Source: UBA937 sp031549725
GTDB taxonomy: Bacteria > Spirochaetota > Spirochaetia > Treponematales > Breznakiellaceae
NCBI GenBank assembly: GCA_031549725.1
Contig: JAVBPH010000024.1
Span: 1-25,829, forward strand
Direction of reading: 5' to 3'
Length of the DNA: 25,829 nucleotides
Part shown: piece by piece, positions 6,236 through 14,538 of the stretch
How the letters are laid out: each line of letters begins with the position of its first letter
Position numbering within the stretch: the first letter of the stretch is position 1
The notes under the pieces: generated by a model
What the model saw: the letters and a program-made list of their open reading frames with translations, nothing else
Database searches by the model: none
What the model was told of the DNA's origin: nothing
Made by a program: the position numbers and the translations under genes

Positions 6236-7993
6236 TCATTTTTTCAGTTCATCTTTAATATATATTTTATCCCTATCATCCAAATTAAAAATTCTATAGA
6301 TGATGTTATCTATATCGGGAATGATACTATCCTGTCCGCAAATTACCATATCCGCCAGGCGGCATATCGTTTTATTTATTTCCCCATCAATTTCCGGAAA
6401 GGGTAATCCGGTTAAATTACCTTTCAAAACTTTTATATCTCCGAATTGTTTCTGATATACAAACTGATACAATTCGGAATTGAGAAAAGCCAAAATGGTT
6501 TTAATATGCATCCCTTTAATTTCCGGAATCAGCAGATTGGCGCTGTTGAGAAATAGACTTTTGGTATTGTCATAAGCAAAGATAAGCCTACGGGAGATAA
6601 ATTTATACGCCAGTTTTTCCGGAGCCCGGTAGATGGTTTCCCGGGCAGCCTGCTGGAACTGTTCCCGGCGGTAATGGGTAAAATATTTAGCTTCCAATAA
6701 ACGGTAAGGCCTGATTTCTTTACCCGTGAAAATCGGTTCCAGTCCATCGCCGGGGGTTCCGGATAACTTTGATTTATTATCACCGGTAACAATTCCCAGA
6801 CCGAATATACCTTCGGATAAATTAAATTTTCCCAGACTGTTAACCTGATCAATAATCCGGTTATCCTCACCGGAAATAACCGAAAATACGGTGTACCGGT
6901 TTTTCATGAACACCGATGCATCAACAGAAACACTTTCATCCGGAGTATTAAACAGGGTTATATGTTCCTTGCGGTTTTTTGTTATGGTTACATCGATAAA
7001 ACCAGTGGTCACACCCGAAAATGAATGCGGATAGGTCCTTATTTCTTCCACACAATAATTTTTCAGAATAAACGAACGGATGCCGCTGTGGGTTTTTATA
7101 TTCAAAAATGATTCAGGCAGCAGGAACCGGAGTTTTCCATCCCTTGAAAGATATTCCATGGATTTAATCAAAAATGCAGAAAAACTTTCCTTTGAATGAA
7201 TTCCGGCAAAATCAATATCACCCAGATTGGAAACCGCACCCCATGGGGGATTGGTAATAATGTAATCGAAGGAAATTCCCTTAACGGGGTTTACAGCATT
7301 CCTGGTAAAAAGAAAATCCGTTTCAAGAAAATCCCTGTGGAAAATTTGGGGATTAAAATCATGCCCGGGATATTTCATGATCAGATTACATTTGGCGATC
7401 ATAACTGCGGGATAATCTGTATCAATTCCAAAAAGATGATTTGGATCCGTCCCGGGCAAATGAAGAAGCAGGTTTCCGCTGCCGCAGCAGGGATCCAGAA
7501 AATACTGTTCCCGGGAAAAATCCAGATCCCGGAGAAGAACCTCCGCCACCGGTGATGATGTATAGTACATTCCATCCCGGTTTCGTTTTCCTTCAGTCCG
7601 CAGGCATTGGTAAAGCAACCCCAAAAGGTCGGCCTCATTAAAGGGAATATCCCCCTGAATACAAGTATCCGCAGAATTAAAATACCGGTATTCATCGATA
7701 AAGGTCTGCACATTCTGCTGTTGGGCCTGTCCGTTTACAATTAGTTTTTTTTCCTCAAAACAGTGCAGGGCAATTGAATAGAGAACATTTTCAATGGGAA
7801 TATGGTTTGTCCTTACCTGGTCTACAATATTCTGAACCAGGGGAACATTTTTCCTGTCGTGAAAATATTCAATAGGGAACACGATCCGGTCCGAGGATGT
7901 TTTATTTGCCCGGGATTTCAGCCTAACCCCGGTGGCGGTAATTCCCAGCCGTTCCCAATTTTTCATGGTCGCCGGGGAAATTAATTGGCCCAT
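6236..7993 (-). CDS. N6-adenine DNA methyltransferase with TaqI-like specificity domain (solitary)
   Basis: A 585-residue class-I AdoMet-dependent methyltransferase expected to methylate adenine within a specific DNA sequence. The N-terminus (LISPATMKNWERLGI, residues 4-18) looks like a helix-turn-helix and is followed by a helical region. The FxGxG-type AdoMet motif I is FLDPCCGSGNLLL (165-177). Catalytic motif IV is NPPW (248-251). The C-terminal third contains GLGIVTGDNKSKL..EPIFTGKEIRPY, typical of TaqI/Eco57I target-recognition domains. No PD-(D/E)XK motif was seen, and no endonuclease, HsdS or BREX-type gene flanks it, so it is an orphan methyltransferase or the remnant of a restriction system. 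Low-GC, repeat-rich flanks on both sides suggest horizontal arrival. Start ATG at 7993; no strong Shine-Dalgarno. Confidence 0.85.
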   Translation of the reverse strand: MGQLISPATMKNWERLGITATGVRLKSRANKTSSDRIVFPIEYFHDRKNVPLVQNIVDQVRTNHIPIENVLYSIALHCFEEKKLIVNGQAQQQNVQTFIDEYRYFNSADTCIQGDIPFNEADLLGLLYQCLRTEGKRNRDGMYYTSSPVAEVLLRDLDFSREQYFLDPCCGSGNLLLHLPGTDPNHLFGIDTDYPAVMIAKCNLIMKYPGHDFNPQIFHRDFLETDFLFTRNAVNPVKGISFDYIITNPPWGAVSNLGDIDFAGIHSKESFSAFLIKSMEYLSRDGKLRFLLPESFLNIKTHSGIRSFILKNYCVEEIRTYPHSFSGVTTGFIDVTITKNRKEHITLFNTPDESVSVDASVFMKNRYTVFSVISGEDNRIIDQVNSLGKFNLSEGIFGLGIVTGDNKSKLSGTPGDGLEPIFTGKEIRPYRLLEAKYFTHYRREQFQQAARETIYRAPEKLAYKFISRRLIFAYDNTKSLFLNSANLLIPEIKGMHIKTILAFLNSELYQFVYQKQFGDIKVLKGNLTGLPFPEIDGEINKTICRLADMVICGQDSIIPDIDNIIYRIFNLDDRDKIYIKDELKK

Positions 7994-8076
7994 TCAGTCC
8001 TGCTTTAGTAAAATGATACTACAATTATACACGGGGAAATGTTTTTTTGAAATACGATAAAGCAGAATAGGGAGAG

Positions 8077-8213
8077 GCTTTTTCAAAATGTCAAATTTTG
8101 AAAAAGCAACGTTAGATGTAAGTGCAGAAAGAATACTATTTTATTTATGGGTAAGGAAATAGCATTCTTTCTGCAAAAGCCTTTTTCAAAACTAACCGAG
8201 TTTTGAAAAAGGC
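8077..8213. repeat. Cluster of three consecutive hairpins
   Basis: Three stem-loops in 137 bp. Hairpin 1: GCTTTTTCAAAAT 8077-8089 with its complement 8095-8107 (13 bp, 5-nt loop). Hairpin 2: 8123-8141 with 8157-8175 (19 bp, one mismatch, core TGCAGAAAGAAT). Hairpin 3: GCCTTTTTCAAAACT 8179-8193 with its complement 8199-8213 (15 bp, 5-nt loop). The arms of hairpins 1 and 3 are near-identical in sequence, so a large cruciform enclosing hairpin 2 is also possible. It lies upstream of the methyltransferase start. No ORF inside. Confidence 0.8.
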
Positions 8214-8308
8214 TCGGGAATTAAAAAAATTAAAGAATGTATATAGGAGTGGTTTTTTTCTGTCAGGTTATGATCCTCTTGGGGTCTGCTTTGATCTGCG
8301 GAATATTC

Positions 8309-8446
8309 CCGGTCCCTGAGGTTTTCGAAGGGGCTGGAAAAAAGAAGGCTGTTCCGCAGTGATTGCTTCGCCCCTTCGACAGGCTCAGGGCGGACAGCCT
8401 CAACCACCGGGAGTGGTTCCCGGTCCCTGAGGCTCTTGAAGGGACC
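8309..8446. repeat. Three copies of the GGTCCCTGAG..TCGAAGGG-type dispersed repeat
   Basis: Copies at about 8309-8335 (plus orientation, GGTCCCTGAGGTTTTCGAAG), 8367-8396 (minus, CCCCTTCGACAGGCTCAGGG) and 8420-8446 (plus, CGGTCCCTGAGGCTCTTGAA). This is the motif that recurs as an extragenic repeat in many unrelated bacteria and translates as a telltale VEPVEG-like string. Flanking AACCACCGGGAGTGGTTCC (8402-8420) is itself an inverted repeat. Alternating orientation lets neighbouring copies pair. Confidence 0.75.
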
Positions 8447-8683
8447 TGCAAAGGAAATGCTTCCCGATGCGGGTGGTTTCAAGTGCTTCAACCACCGGGC
8501 ATTCCCGGCTGCCGAAGTTTTCCAGGAGATCAAAGAAGCATTTTTGAGTTGTGGCATATCAAAGAATATGGTATATTACTGTAAGAACCGGTATAAAAAT
8601 TGGCCGGATAGTTTAAAAACAGCCCAGGATATTTTGCTCTTATAGAATTGTCTATATTCAATCCTGATAAAGAGGTTTGAAAA

Positions 8684-9694
8684 ATGAAAAAAATCTGCAT
8701 TATTGTATTTGCAGTCATTTCCGCATCCCTGTTTAACTTACCCCTTCTCTATGCAAACAATAATTATAAGTGGGACTTGGTAAATGCCTTATCATCAAAT
8801 GATTACGCAAAAATTCAGCAGATTATCAGTGATAATGCAAAACAAATGTCCGCTTCTGACAAAAGGGTGGTATACGGTTTTGTTCTGGATTACAGCCGGA
8901 AGGAAAGCACCCTGGATATTCTCCATCTGCTGCAGAGGCATAATATCTTTCCATCCCAGTTTGATTTGTTTAATGCCATCAGTAAATCCCATCCGGATGC
9001 GGTAGTTCAATTTATTCTGGACCGGAATGTACAGCCGAATGGGGAGATTCTTCTTTTTGCTGCGGAAAAAAAGAGATTTACCCTGGTTAATCAATTTGCC
9101 GGATTAGGGACCGATGTGAATTACCAGTATCCCAATGGAAAAACCTATGCCAATGGGATGACCGCGCTGCTGTACGCCGTCGGTGCCGGGAACATGGAAA
9201 CGGTCAAGCTGCTGGTGGAACGCGGAGCGAAGGTAAATGCCCAGGCAAACAATGGTTACACCCCGGCTTTTCTTGCCCGGGAATTAGGTCTGACGGATAT
9301 TTACAATTACCTCAGGGAACATGGGGCCGACGATATTACCCCATACCAGATTTCCGGGGGCCCTTCCCAGACTGATACGAATAATAATACCACCCCCGCT
9401 TCATCATCAGGTACAGAACAGGGAATGGCATCCCTTATGGACAATAACAAACAGATAACCCTGAAGGGCGGAACATACCGGCTGGCAGGTACCTCCGCGG
9501 AAATTAAAATTCCCGGAAGCGCCCCCATGGGCAGTTTTTCCTATACAAGGCAGGGAAAATCCCTGACCGGGGGCTACCGGATTGAGAAAGATACCATGAT
9601 AATTATGATGGAAGGGAAGACATATACATACAAAATCGAATCCGATTCATCTTTCTCCGGGCACGGAGAAAGATGGACCAGAACAGGAAATTAG
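8684..9694 (+). CDS. Secreted ankyrin-repeat protein with C-terminal beta domain
   Basis: A 336-residue exported protein. The signal peptide is MKKICIIVFAVISASLFN.., with likely cleavage after LLYA (residue 24) and no lipobox Cys. Residues ~30-115 are helical, possibly degenerate repeats. Clear ankyrin repeats lie at ~119-150 (ILLFAAEKKRFTLVNQFAGLG), ~158-189 (GMTALLYAVGAGNMETVKLL) and ~190-216 (GYTPAFLARELGLTDIYNYL). A Thr/Ser/Asn-rich linker (~225-248) leads to a beta-rich domain (~257-336; GTYRLAGTSAEIKIPG, MIIMMEGKTYTYKI) that may be lipocalin- or META-like. GAGGTTTG precedes the ATG. A periplasmic or surface protein-protein interaction role is likely, but the partner is unknown. The gene is monocistronic, convergent with the NYN gene 39 bp away. 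Confidence 0.82.
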   Translation: MKKICIIVFAVISASLFNLPLLYANNNYKWDLVNALSSNDYAKIQQIISDNAKQMSASDKRVVYGFVLDYSRKESTLDILHLLQRHNIFPSQFDLFNAISKSHPDAVVQFILDRNVQPNGEILLFAAEKKRFTLVNQFAGLGTDVNYQYPNGKTYANGMTALLYAVGAGNMETVKLLVERGAKVNAQANNGYTPAFLARELGLTDIYNYLREHGADDITPYQISGGPSQTDTNNNTTPASSSGTEQGMASLMDNNKQITLKGGTYRLAGTSAEIKIPGSAPMGSFSYTRQGKSLTGGYRIEKDTMIIMMEGKTYTYKIESDSSFSGHGERWTRTGN

Positions 9695-9733
9695 AAACGA
9701 ATTACTTTCTGTTTTTATCCTGAAAAATATTTC

Positions 9734-10525
9734 TTAAATCCACCGGCTCTTCTTTTTCCAGCGGATATACACCAGCCTGCCCCCGCCGTTTTCCTGGGGA
9801 CGTTCTTCGGTTTCAAACTGGGGAAGGGCCCTGAAAAGGTCTCCCAGTTTTTTAAATCCATAGTTACGGGGGTCGAATTCCGCGGACCGGATATTTATTT
9901 TCTGGCCCACACTCCCCAGGTATGCCCAGCCGGATTCATCCGCCAGATCATCCACCGCATCCCGGAGGAGTTTGATCAGGGCCTTGTTGTTTTTGACGCT
10001 GGTTATTTTCTGAGCCACCGGCTTCGTTTCATCTTCTTCATTTTCCTCAGGGATATCCCGGAGGATTTCCGTATAGGTAAACTTGTCACAGACCGATACA
10101 AAAGCCTTGGGTGTCTTTTTTTCCCCGAATCCGTATACGGTAAGACCGCTTTCCCTGATCCGGGCTGCCAGCCTGGTAAAATCCGAATCACTGGAAACGA
10201 TACAGAAACCGTCCAGCTTCTCCGTGTAAAGCAGATCCATGGCATCGATAATCATGGCGCTGTCGGTGGCATTCTTGCCGGTGGTGTATGAAAACTGCTG
10301 GATCGGCTGAATCGCATGTTCCAGGAGTTTATCCTTCCAGGACCGCAGGTGGGTGCTGGTCCAGTCGCCGTAAATCCGTTTTACACTGGCGATTCCGTAT
10401 TTTGTAACTTCATTTAACAGTCCTTCAATAATTGCAGCCTGGGTGTTGTCTGCATCAATGAGCACTGCAAGTTTGGCCTGATTGGTTGTCCCTGTTTCGG
10501 GATTGCTGAATGGCAGTAAAGGCAT
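9734..10525 (-). CDS. NYN-domain (LabA/DUF88-like) nuclease with C-terminal OST-HTH/LOTUS domain
   Basis: 263 residues in two domains. The NYN domain (~18-155) has the PIN-like acidic set: Asp24/Asp26 in VLIDADN, Asp88 in KNATDSAM, and Asp113/Asp115 in IVSSDSDF, followed by the family's GFGEKKTPKAF and CDKFTYTEIL. These metal-binding residues suggest an active ribonuclease (or nuclease). An acidic linker (~158-168) joins an OST-HTH/LOTUS winged helix (~180-257; GWAYLGSVGQKIN, NYGFKKLGDLFRAL) that in other proteins binds RNA, including G-quadruplex RNA. The gene begins 2 bp after the XPB-N-domain gene ends, making it the third gene of the helicase operon. The family is usually named from domain content only; substrate here is unknown. 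Confidence 0.9.
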   Translation of the reverse strand: MPLLPFSNPETGTTNQAKLAVLIDADNTQAAIIEGLLNEVTKYGIASVKRIYGDWTSTHLRSWKDKLLEHAIQPIQQFSYTTGKNATDSAMIIDAMDLLYTEKLDGFCIVSSDSDFTRLAARIRESGLTVYGFGEKKTPKAFVSVCDKFTYTEILRDIPEENEEDETKPVAQKITSVKNNKALIKLLRDAVDDLADESGWAYLGSVGQKINIRSAEFDPRNYGFKKLGDLFRALPQFETEERPQENGGGRLVYIRWKKKSRWI

Positions 10526-10527
10526 TT

Positions 10528-12630
10528 TTATTCTCCAAATATTGATTGTTTAATCCGCCTCAATAAACTGATTCTTCCCAGGGCAATGCGGATTGTATTG
10601 CCCTGATCATTTCCATAATTCTCATTATGCATTACCAGAATAGTTTCGTTGTTCACCTTCTCTATGGCGGAAGGAATTCCAAAAACCTTCTGAACTGTCC
10701 CCTGGCTGTCGGCCCACACTACTTCCAGAAGAGCCCCGGTGGATATAGCCTGTTTGGCAATATTATGCTTGCCCACATAGTCCAGTCCCCGGGCTTCTAG
10801 CTTTTCATATTTTACGGAAGATCCGTCCATCTGTTCATCCGTCAGGATCAGCCGGCGGTCAATCCGGGCGGAAAGCTCGTCCCGCTGGTCCTTGGAAAGT
10901 TTTGTCTTTGACAGGACCGTCCGGAAATGATCCTTCTGGGTTTCGGCTTTTTTCCTATCGGTCCCGGTTGATTTGGATTGATGAACTTCCGTCCCTTCCT
11001 TTATATTTAAAACATGATGTCTGGACCCGGTATCCAGCCCCGGAAAGGCCGGCTGTCTTTTTTCGTTTCCGGAAAAACCGGCTTTCCCGGGAGTTTTATT
11101 CCGGGCAATAATATCCACCCCTGCTTTTTCCAGTGCAATTACTGCTTCTCCTTCCTCATCCACAGTGAGCAGGAAAACCCCCGGGGCCAGGGTGGCGGTG
11201 ATCATGGATGCCAGGGGTTCGGTGTTCGCCAAATACATCCTGTCCTTTGCAAGACTAAGAACGATACCGCTGTGCAGGGCTACTTCGGTATACCTTTTTT
11301 CCCAGTCCTTCAGCTGCCAGACCACATTCTGGTCAACGGCGGTTCCGGAAAGTCTTTTCAGCACCGCGGTTATATCATCCCACTTCAGCCCAAGGCTGTA
11401 GCCCCGGACGACCGATTCCTTGGTCAGGGCAAACCGGATGATGGTTCCGGTTTCAAGGACAGAGCTGAACCGGACCAGCTTGAGCGCATCCGCAAAGGTT
11501 ATTTCGGGAAATACGATGTACGAATTAGGGGAATCCATACTGATCCTGCCCGCCGGGTTTTTATCTTCCGGCAAATCATCCGGGATGGGCAACAACCGCC
11601 AGAAATTTTTCCCCGCATCTTCCATCAGACCCAAAGTATCCAGGACCTTCAGGACCATATCCACCCGGCCGCTGGTTTTTGACGCAGGTTTTGCAAAGAA
11701 ACTTTCCTTTCCTTTTATTTCCAGAATCTCAAATATTTTATGGATTGTGGATCGGGGATAACCATGTTTAATATCAAGGCTCTGCAGAAACTGATGCAGT
11801 TCCCTGGCGGCGGTTTGGATACGGTTTTTGTTGAAATACTGCCAGGGATCTTCCCCTTGCTCATAAAAGACCAGCATGGCCGCTGCCAGGTAAACCAGTC
11901 TTTCATACCCGGAAAGCCCGGCCAGCTGGTTCAGCCGGAATTCATCAACATGATGTTTTCCCTGATCATCCAGTTGAAGCAGCCCCGCGGCCCTGAACGT
12001 TCCCAGAACAGGTTCAAGTTTTAATCCGGGAAAAATCCTTTTACAGTCATCCAGGGTCTTTTTCCTGAGGCTTCCCTTGTTTTTAAACAGGTCATGCTGA
12101 TCATAAACAAAGGCAACCAGGGAAGCCATGAGGGGGGGATTCCAGGGTGTAACCTTGCTCCTGGATTTTACCTGACCGGATATTTCAGTGGAGGGAAAAA
12201 GAATTCCCAGATCATCGATTAATGGTTTTAATACCGGGGCAAGTACGGGATTCAGGGCAAGCCGGTGTTTCCCTTCGTCCTTAAACCTGTAAACAATAAG
12301 CCGCTCCTCCAGGTTAAGAACGATGCTGTGCAGATCCGCATAGGAATATTCCCCGCCAAAAAAACTTTCCAGTTCCCCGGGAAAGGGCTCCCCTAAAACC
12401 CCAATGGCAGCGATTACCCGGTGGTCATTCTCATCAATATAATTTCTGATGGTTTCCTGGACTTCCTTTTTATTCAGGAATCCCGTCAGATCCTGGATCA
12501 GTTTCTGTTTATTAAAGGGTGTTTTGATGTTTCCAAAGATACTCCGCATGAGTTCGAAAAAGGAATTCTCCGGAAGGGTTAAAAGAGCTGCATCCCATTC
12601 CTGGACACTGCTGAAAGTTACATGCTTCAT
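10528..12630 (-). CDS. Helicase-associated protein with XPB N-terminal-like (Helicase_C_3) domain
   Basis: A 700-residue protein with no Walker A or DEAD box, so not itself a helicase. Residues ~368-465 (SYIVFPEITFADALKLVRF.., SVVRGYSLGLKWDDITAVLKRL.., VVWQLKDWEKRYTEVAL) match the pattern of the N-terminal domain of the neighbouring XPB helicase (residues ~8-102). This domain is often called Helicase_C_3 / XPB_N. The N-terminal 350 residues are helical with winged-helix-like stretches. The C-terminal ~90 residues (LLEVVWADSQGTVQKVFGIP.., IRIALGRISLLRRI) look like a small beta-barrel resembling WYL, a tentative call. Mycobacteria also encode such a protein beside XPB (Rv0862c next to Rv0861c, from memory). 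Its ATG overlaps the helicase stop by 1 bp (TGATG). Probable non-catalytic partner of the helicase. Confidence 0.85.
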   Translation of the reverse strand: MKHVTFSSVQEWDAALLTLPENSFFELMRSIFGNIKTPFNKQKLIQDLTGFLNKKEVQETIRNYIDENDHRVIAAIGVLGEPFPGELESFFGGEYSYADLHSIVLNLEERLIVYRFKDEGKHRLALNPVLAPVLKPLIDDLGILFPSTEISGQVKSRSKVTPWNPPLMASLVAFVYDQHDLFKNKGSLRKKTLDDCKRIFPGLKLEPVLGTFRAAGLLQLDDQGKHHVDEFRLNQLAGLSGYERLVYLAAAMLVFYEQGEDPWQYFNKNRIQTAARELHQFLQSLDIKHGYPRSTIHKIFEILEIKGKESFFAKPASKTSGRVDMVLKVLDTLGLMEDAGKNFWRLLPIPDDLPEDKNPAGRISMDSPNSYIVFPEITFADALKLVRFSSVLETGTIIRFALTKESVVRGYSLGLKWDDITAVLKRLSGTAVDQNVVWQLKDWEKRYTEVALHSGIVLSLAKDRMYLANTEPLASMITATLAPGVFLLTVDEEGEAVIALEKAGVDIIARNKTPGKAGFSGNEKRQPAFPGLDTGSRHHVLNIKEGTEVHQSKSTGTDRKKAETQKDHFRTVLSKTKLSKDQRDELSARIDRRLILTDEQMDGSSVKYEKLEARGLDYVGKHNIAKQAISTGALLEVVWADSQGTVQKVFGIPSAIEKVNNETILVMHNENYGNDQGNTIRIALGRISLLRRIKQSIFGE

Positions 12631-14381
12631 CAGCCCGCAGCTCCTTTCGCGGGTAACACCGCATTGGACAGGATTTCATCGATACTCCATGACTGGATGG
12701 AATATTTGTACCCCTGTTCTGCAAGGAATTTCTGGCGGTTGGCGGCAAATTCCTCCTCAACGGTGTAGCGGGATACCACCGTAAAAAAGTAGGAGTTCCG
12801 CCCTTTGGGCCGGAGAATTCTTCCCAGACGCTGGGCTTCTTCCTGGCGCGACCCAAATGTTCCGGATACCTGGATTGCCATGGAAGCGTCCGGCAGGTCA
12901 ATTGCAAAATTGGCCACCTTGGAAACCACAATGACCCGTTCATCCCCTTTTTTAAAGGCATCGTAGATTTTCTCCCGTTCCTTATTGGGGGTCTTCCCGG
13001 TAATCAATGGGGCATTCAGCAGCTTTGCCAGGGCTTCAAGCTGATTTATGTACTGCCCTATCACCAGGATATGATCGTCGGGGTGGTTTTCCACCAATTG
13101 TTTTACGATGGTCTCCTTTACGGGATTCTCACTGGCCATGCGGTATTTTTCCCGCTGCCCCGCCACAGCATAGGGGATCTTCAGTTCCTCGGGCATATCA
13201 ATCCTGATTTCGGTACAGAGGGCTTCCGCAATCCAGCCCTTGTTTTCCAGATCCTTCCAGGGAACATCGTACCGTTTGGGCCCGACCAGACTGAACACCG
13301 CATCCTCCGCTCCGTCCTCCCGGACCAGGGTTGCGGTAAGCCCCAGGCGCCTCACCGCCTGCAGTTCCGCGGTCACCCTGAATACCGGCGCCGGAAGCAG
13401 GTGAACCTCATCATAAATGATCAGTCCCCAGGGCCGTTCCCGGAACAGTTTAAAATGGGGAAAGTCCCCATCCTTGTGGGGCCGCCAGGTCAGGATTTGG
13501 TAGGTGGCAATGGTTACCGGCGCTACGGATTTGGAGTCGCCGGTATACTCGGCTACCAAATTTTCATCGATATCCGTCTTATCCTGGAGTTCCGCCATCC
13601 ACTGGTGAACCGCCGCTACGTTGGTGGTAAGTATGAGGGTGTTTGTTTTAAGCAGGGACATGAAGACCATACCCACCACGGTTTTTCCGGAACCGCAGGG
13701 CAGCACCACCACCCCGTAACCGGTACCAGGCCCGGCATTGCCCAGAACAGCCTGGGCTGCTTCAATCTGGTAATCCCTGGGATTAAAGGACTCCCCGGTT
13801 AACGTACTATCCCGGAGGTCTAAATCCAGGGGTTCCCCGCTGACCAGGGGGGCTTCATCTTTTACCGGCCAGCCAAGCTTTATCAGTTCCCGTTTTACAC
13901 TGCCCCGGTTCACTAATTGGAGCCGGAATCCCAGGGCGGTTTTCCGGAGATATTTTTCCAGGGACCGGGAAGCCCCAATTTCAGCCAGGATAGCCTTATC
14001 ATCACTGACCAGAAACAGCTCATCCGGCAGGACCTCCGCCGGTACCGGGCTTCCCGGGACAAGCTGATCCTCGGATACAAGCCGGATCTTGCCATAACGG
14101 CTCATCACATCCGCAAAACCTTCCACAATACTTTGTGGCAGGGCATACCGGGAATACTTTTCCAGTACGGCGGTAATATCCGAAGGGAAAAAACCCGCAC
14201 TGGCGGCATTCCAGAGTGAAAGTGGACTTATTCTATAGGTATGAATATGTTCAGGTGATTTCTCCAGTTCGGCAAAAGGCATAATGGCTGCCCGGGCTTC
14301 CTCCGCCAGGGGGGCATGAACATCAAGCAGCAGGGTTTTGTCACTTTGAACTATTAAAGGATTAGAAATATCAATCGGCAT
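12630..14381 (-). CDS. XPB/Ssl2-type superfamily 2 DNA helicase
   Basis: A 583-residue SF2 helicase of the bacterial XPB group, expected to unwind DNA 3'-to-5' in repair or transcription-linked processes. The N-terminal XPB_N domain (~8-102; LIVQSDKTLLLDVHAPL, HTYRISPLSLWNAASAG) is followed by a damage-recognition-like region (~115-185). Motifs: Walker A PCGSGKT (228-234), DEVH (324-327), motif III GLTAT (347-351), then the XPB RED motif Arg354-Glu355-Asp356, and motif VI QRLGRILRP (517-525). Every hallmark is intact. It is the first gene of the operon; the next gene overlaps its stop by 1 bp and a NYN nuclease follows. No UvrABC or TFIIH-like genes adjoin. Start ATG at 14381, with no strong Shine-Dalgarno. 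Confidence 0.93.
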   Translation of the reverse strand: MPIDISNPLIVQSDKTLLLDVHAPLAEEARAAIMPFAELEKSPEHIHTYRISPLSLWNAASAGFFPSDITAVLEKYSRYALPQSIVEGFADVMSRYGKIRLVSEDQLVPGSPVPAEVLPDELFLVSDDKAILAEIGASRSLEKYLRKTALGFRLQLVNRGSVKRELIKLGWPVKDEAPLVSGEPLDLDLRDSTLTGESFNPRDYQIEAAQAVLGNAGPGTGYGVVVLPCGSGKTVVGMVFMSLLKTNTLILTTNVAAVHQWMAELQDKTDIDENLVAEYTGDSKSVAPVTIATYQILTWRPHKDGDFPHFKLFRERPWGLIIYDEVHLLPAPVFRVTAELQAVRRLGLTATLVREDGAEDAVFSLVGPKRYDVPWKDLENKGWIAEALCTEIRIDMPEELKIPYAVAGQREKYRMASENPVKETIVKQLVENHPDDHILVIGQYINQLEALAKLLNAPLITGKTPNKEREKIYDAFKKGDERVIVVSKVANFAIDLPDASMAIQVSGTFGSRQEEAQRLGRILRPKGRNSYFFTVVSRYTVEEEFAANRQKFLAEQGYKYSIQSWSIDEILSNAVLPAKGAAG

Positions 14382-14491
14382 AATCTATTAATTGTATAAG
14401 AAGTATAGCAGGTATTCAAGTAAAAAAAAATTACCCGGCCCGGCATATAACCTGGATCAGAATGTTCCTGGCAAAATCCCGTCATATTCCA

Positions 14492-14524
14492 GGAACCCAT
14501 AAAAGCTGATGTTTGATGGGTTCC
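14492..14524 (-). terminator. Hairpin after the FlcA-like gene, possible terminator
   Basis: A perfect 9-bp stem (GGAACCCAT 14492-14500 with ATGGGTTCC 14516-14524, 15-nt loop), 15 bp past the minus-strand stop at 14539. No long U-tract follows on the minus strand, so intrinsic termination is plausible but not certain. It separates this gene from the helicase operon on the same strand. Confidence 0.5.
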
Positions 14525-14538
14525 CTTTAAAAACCTTT

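Noticed and set aside
8077..8446. Possible CRISPR array
   Set aside because: The repeats are inverted, of different lengths and unevenly spaced, and there are no spacers of constant length or cas genes.
8192..8557. 121-codon minus-strand ORF
   Set aside because: It reads straight through the TCGAAGGG-type repeats and contains the VRPEPVEG string that this repeat family produces when translated.
13071..13802. 243-codon plus-strand ORF opposite the XPB gene
   Set aside because: Antisense to a gene with every helicase motif intact; no start signal and no recognisable domain.
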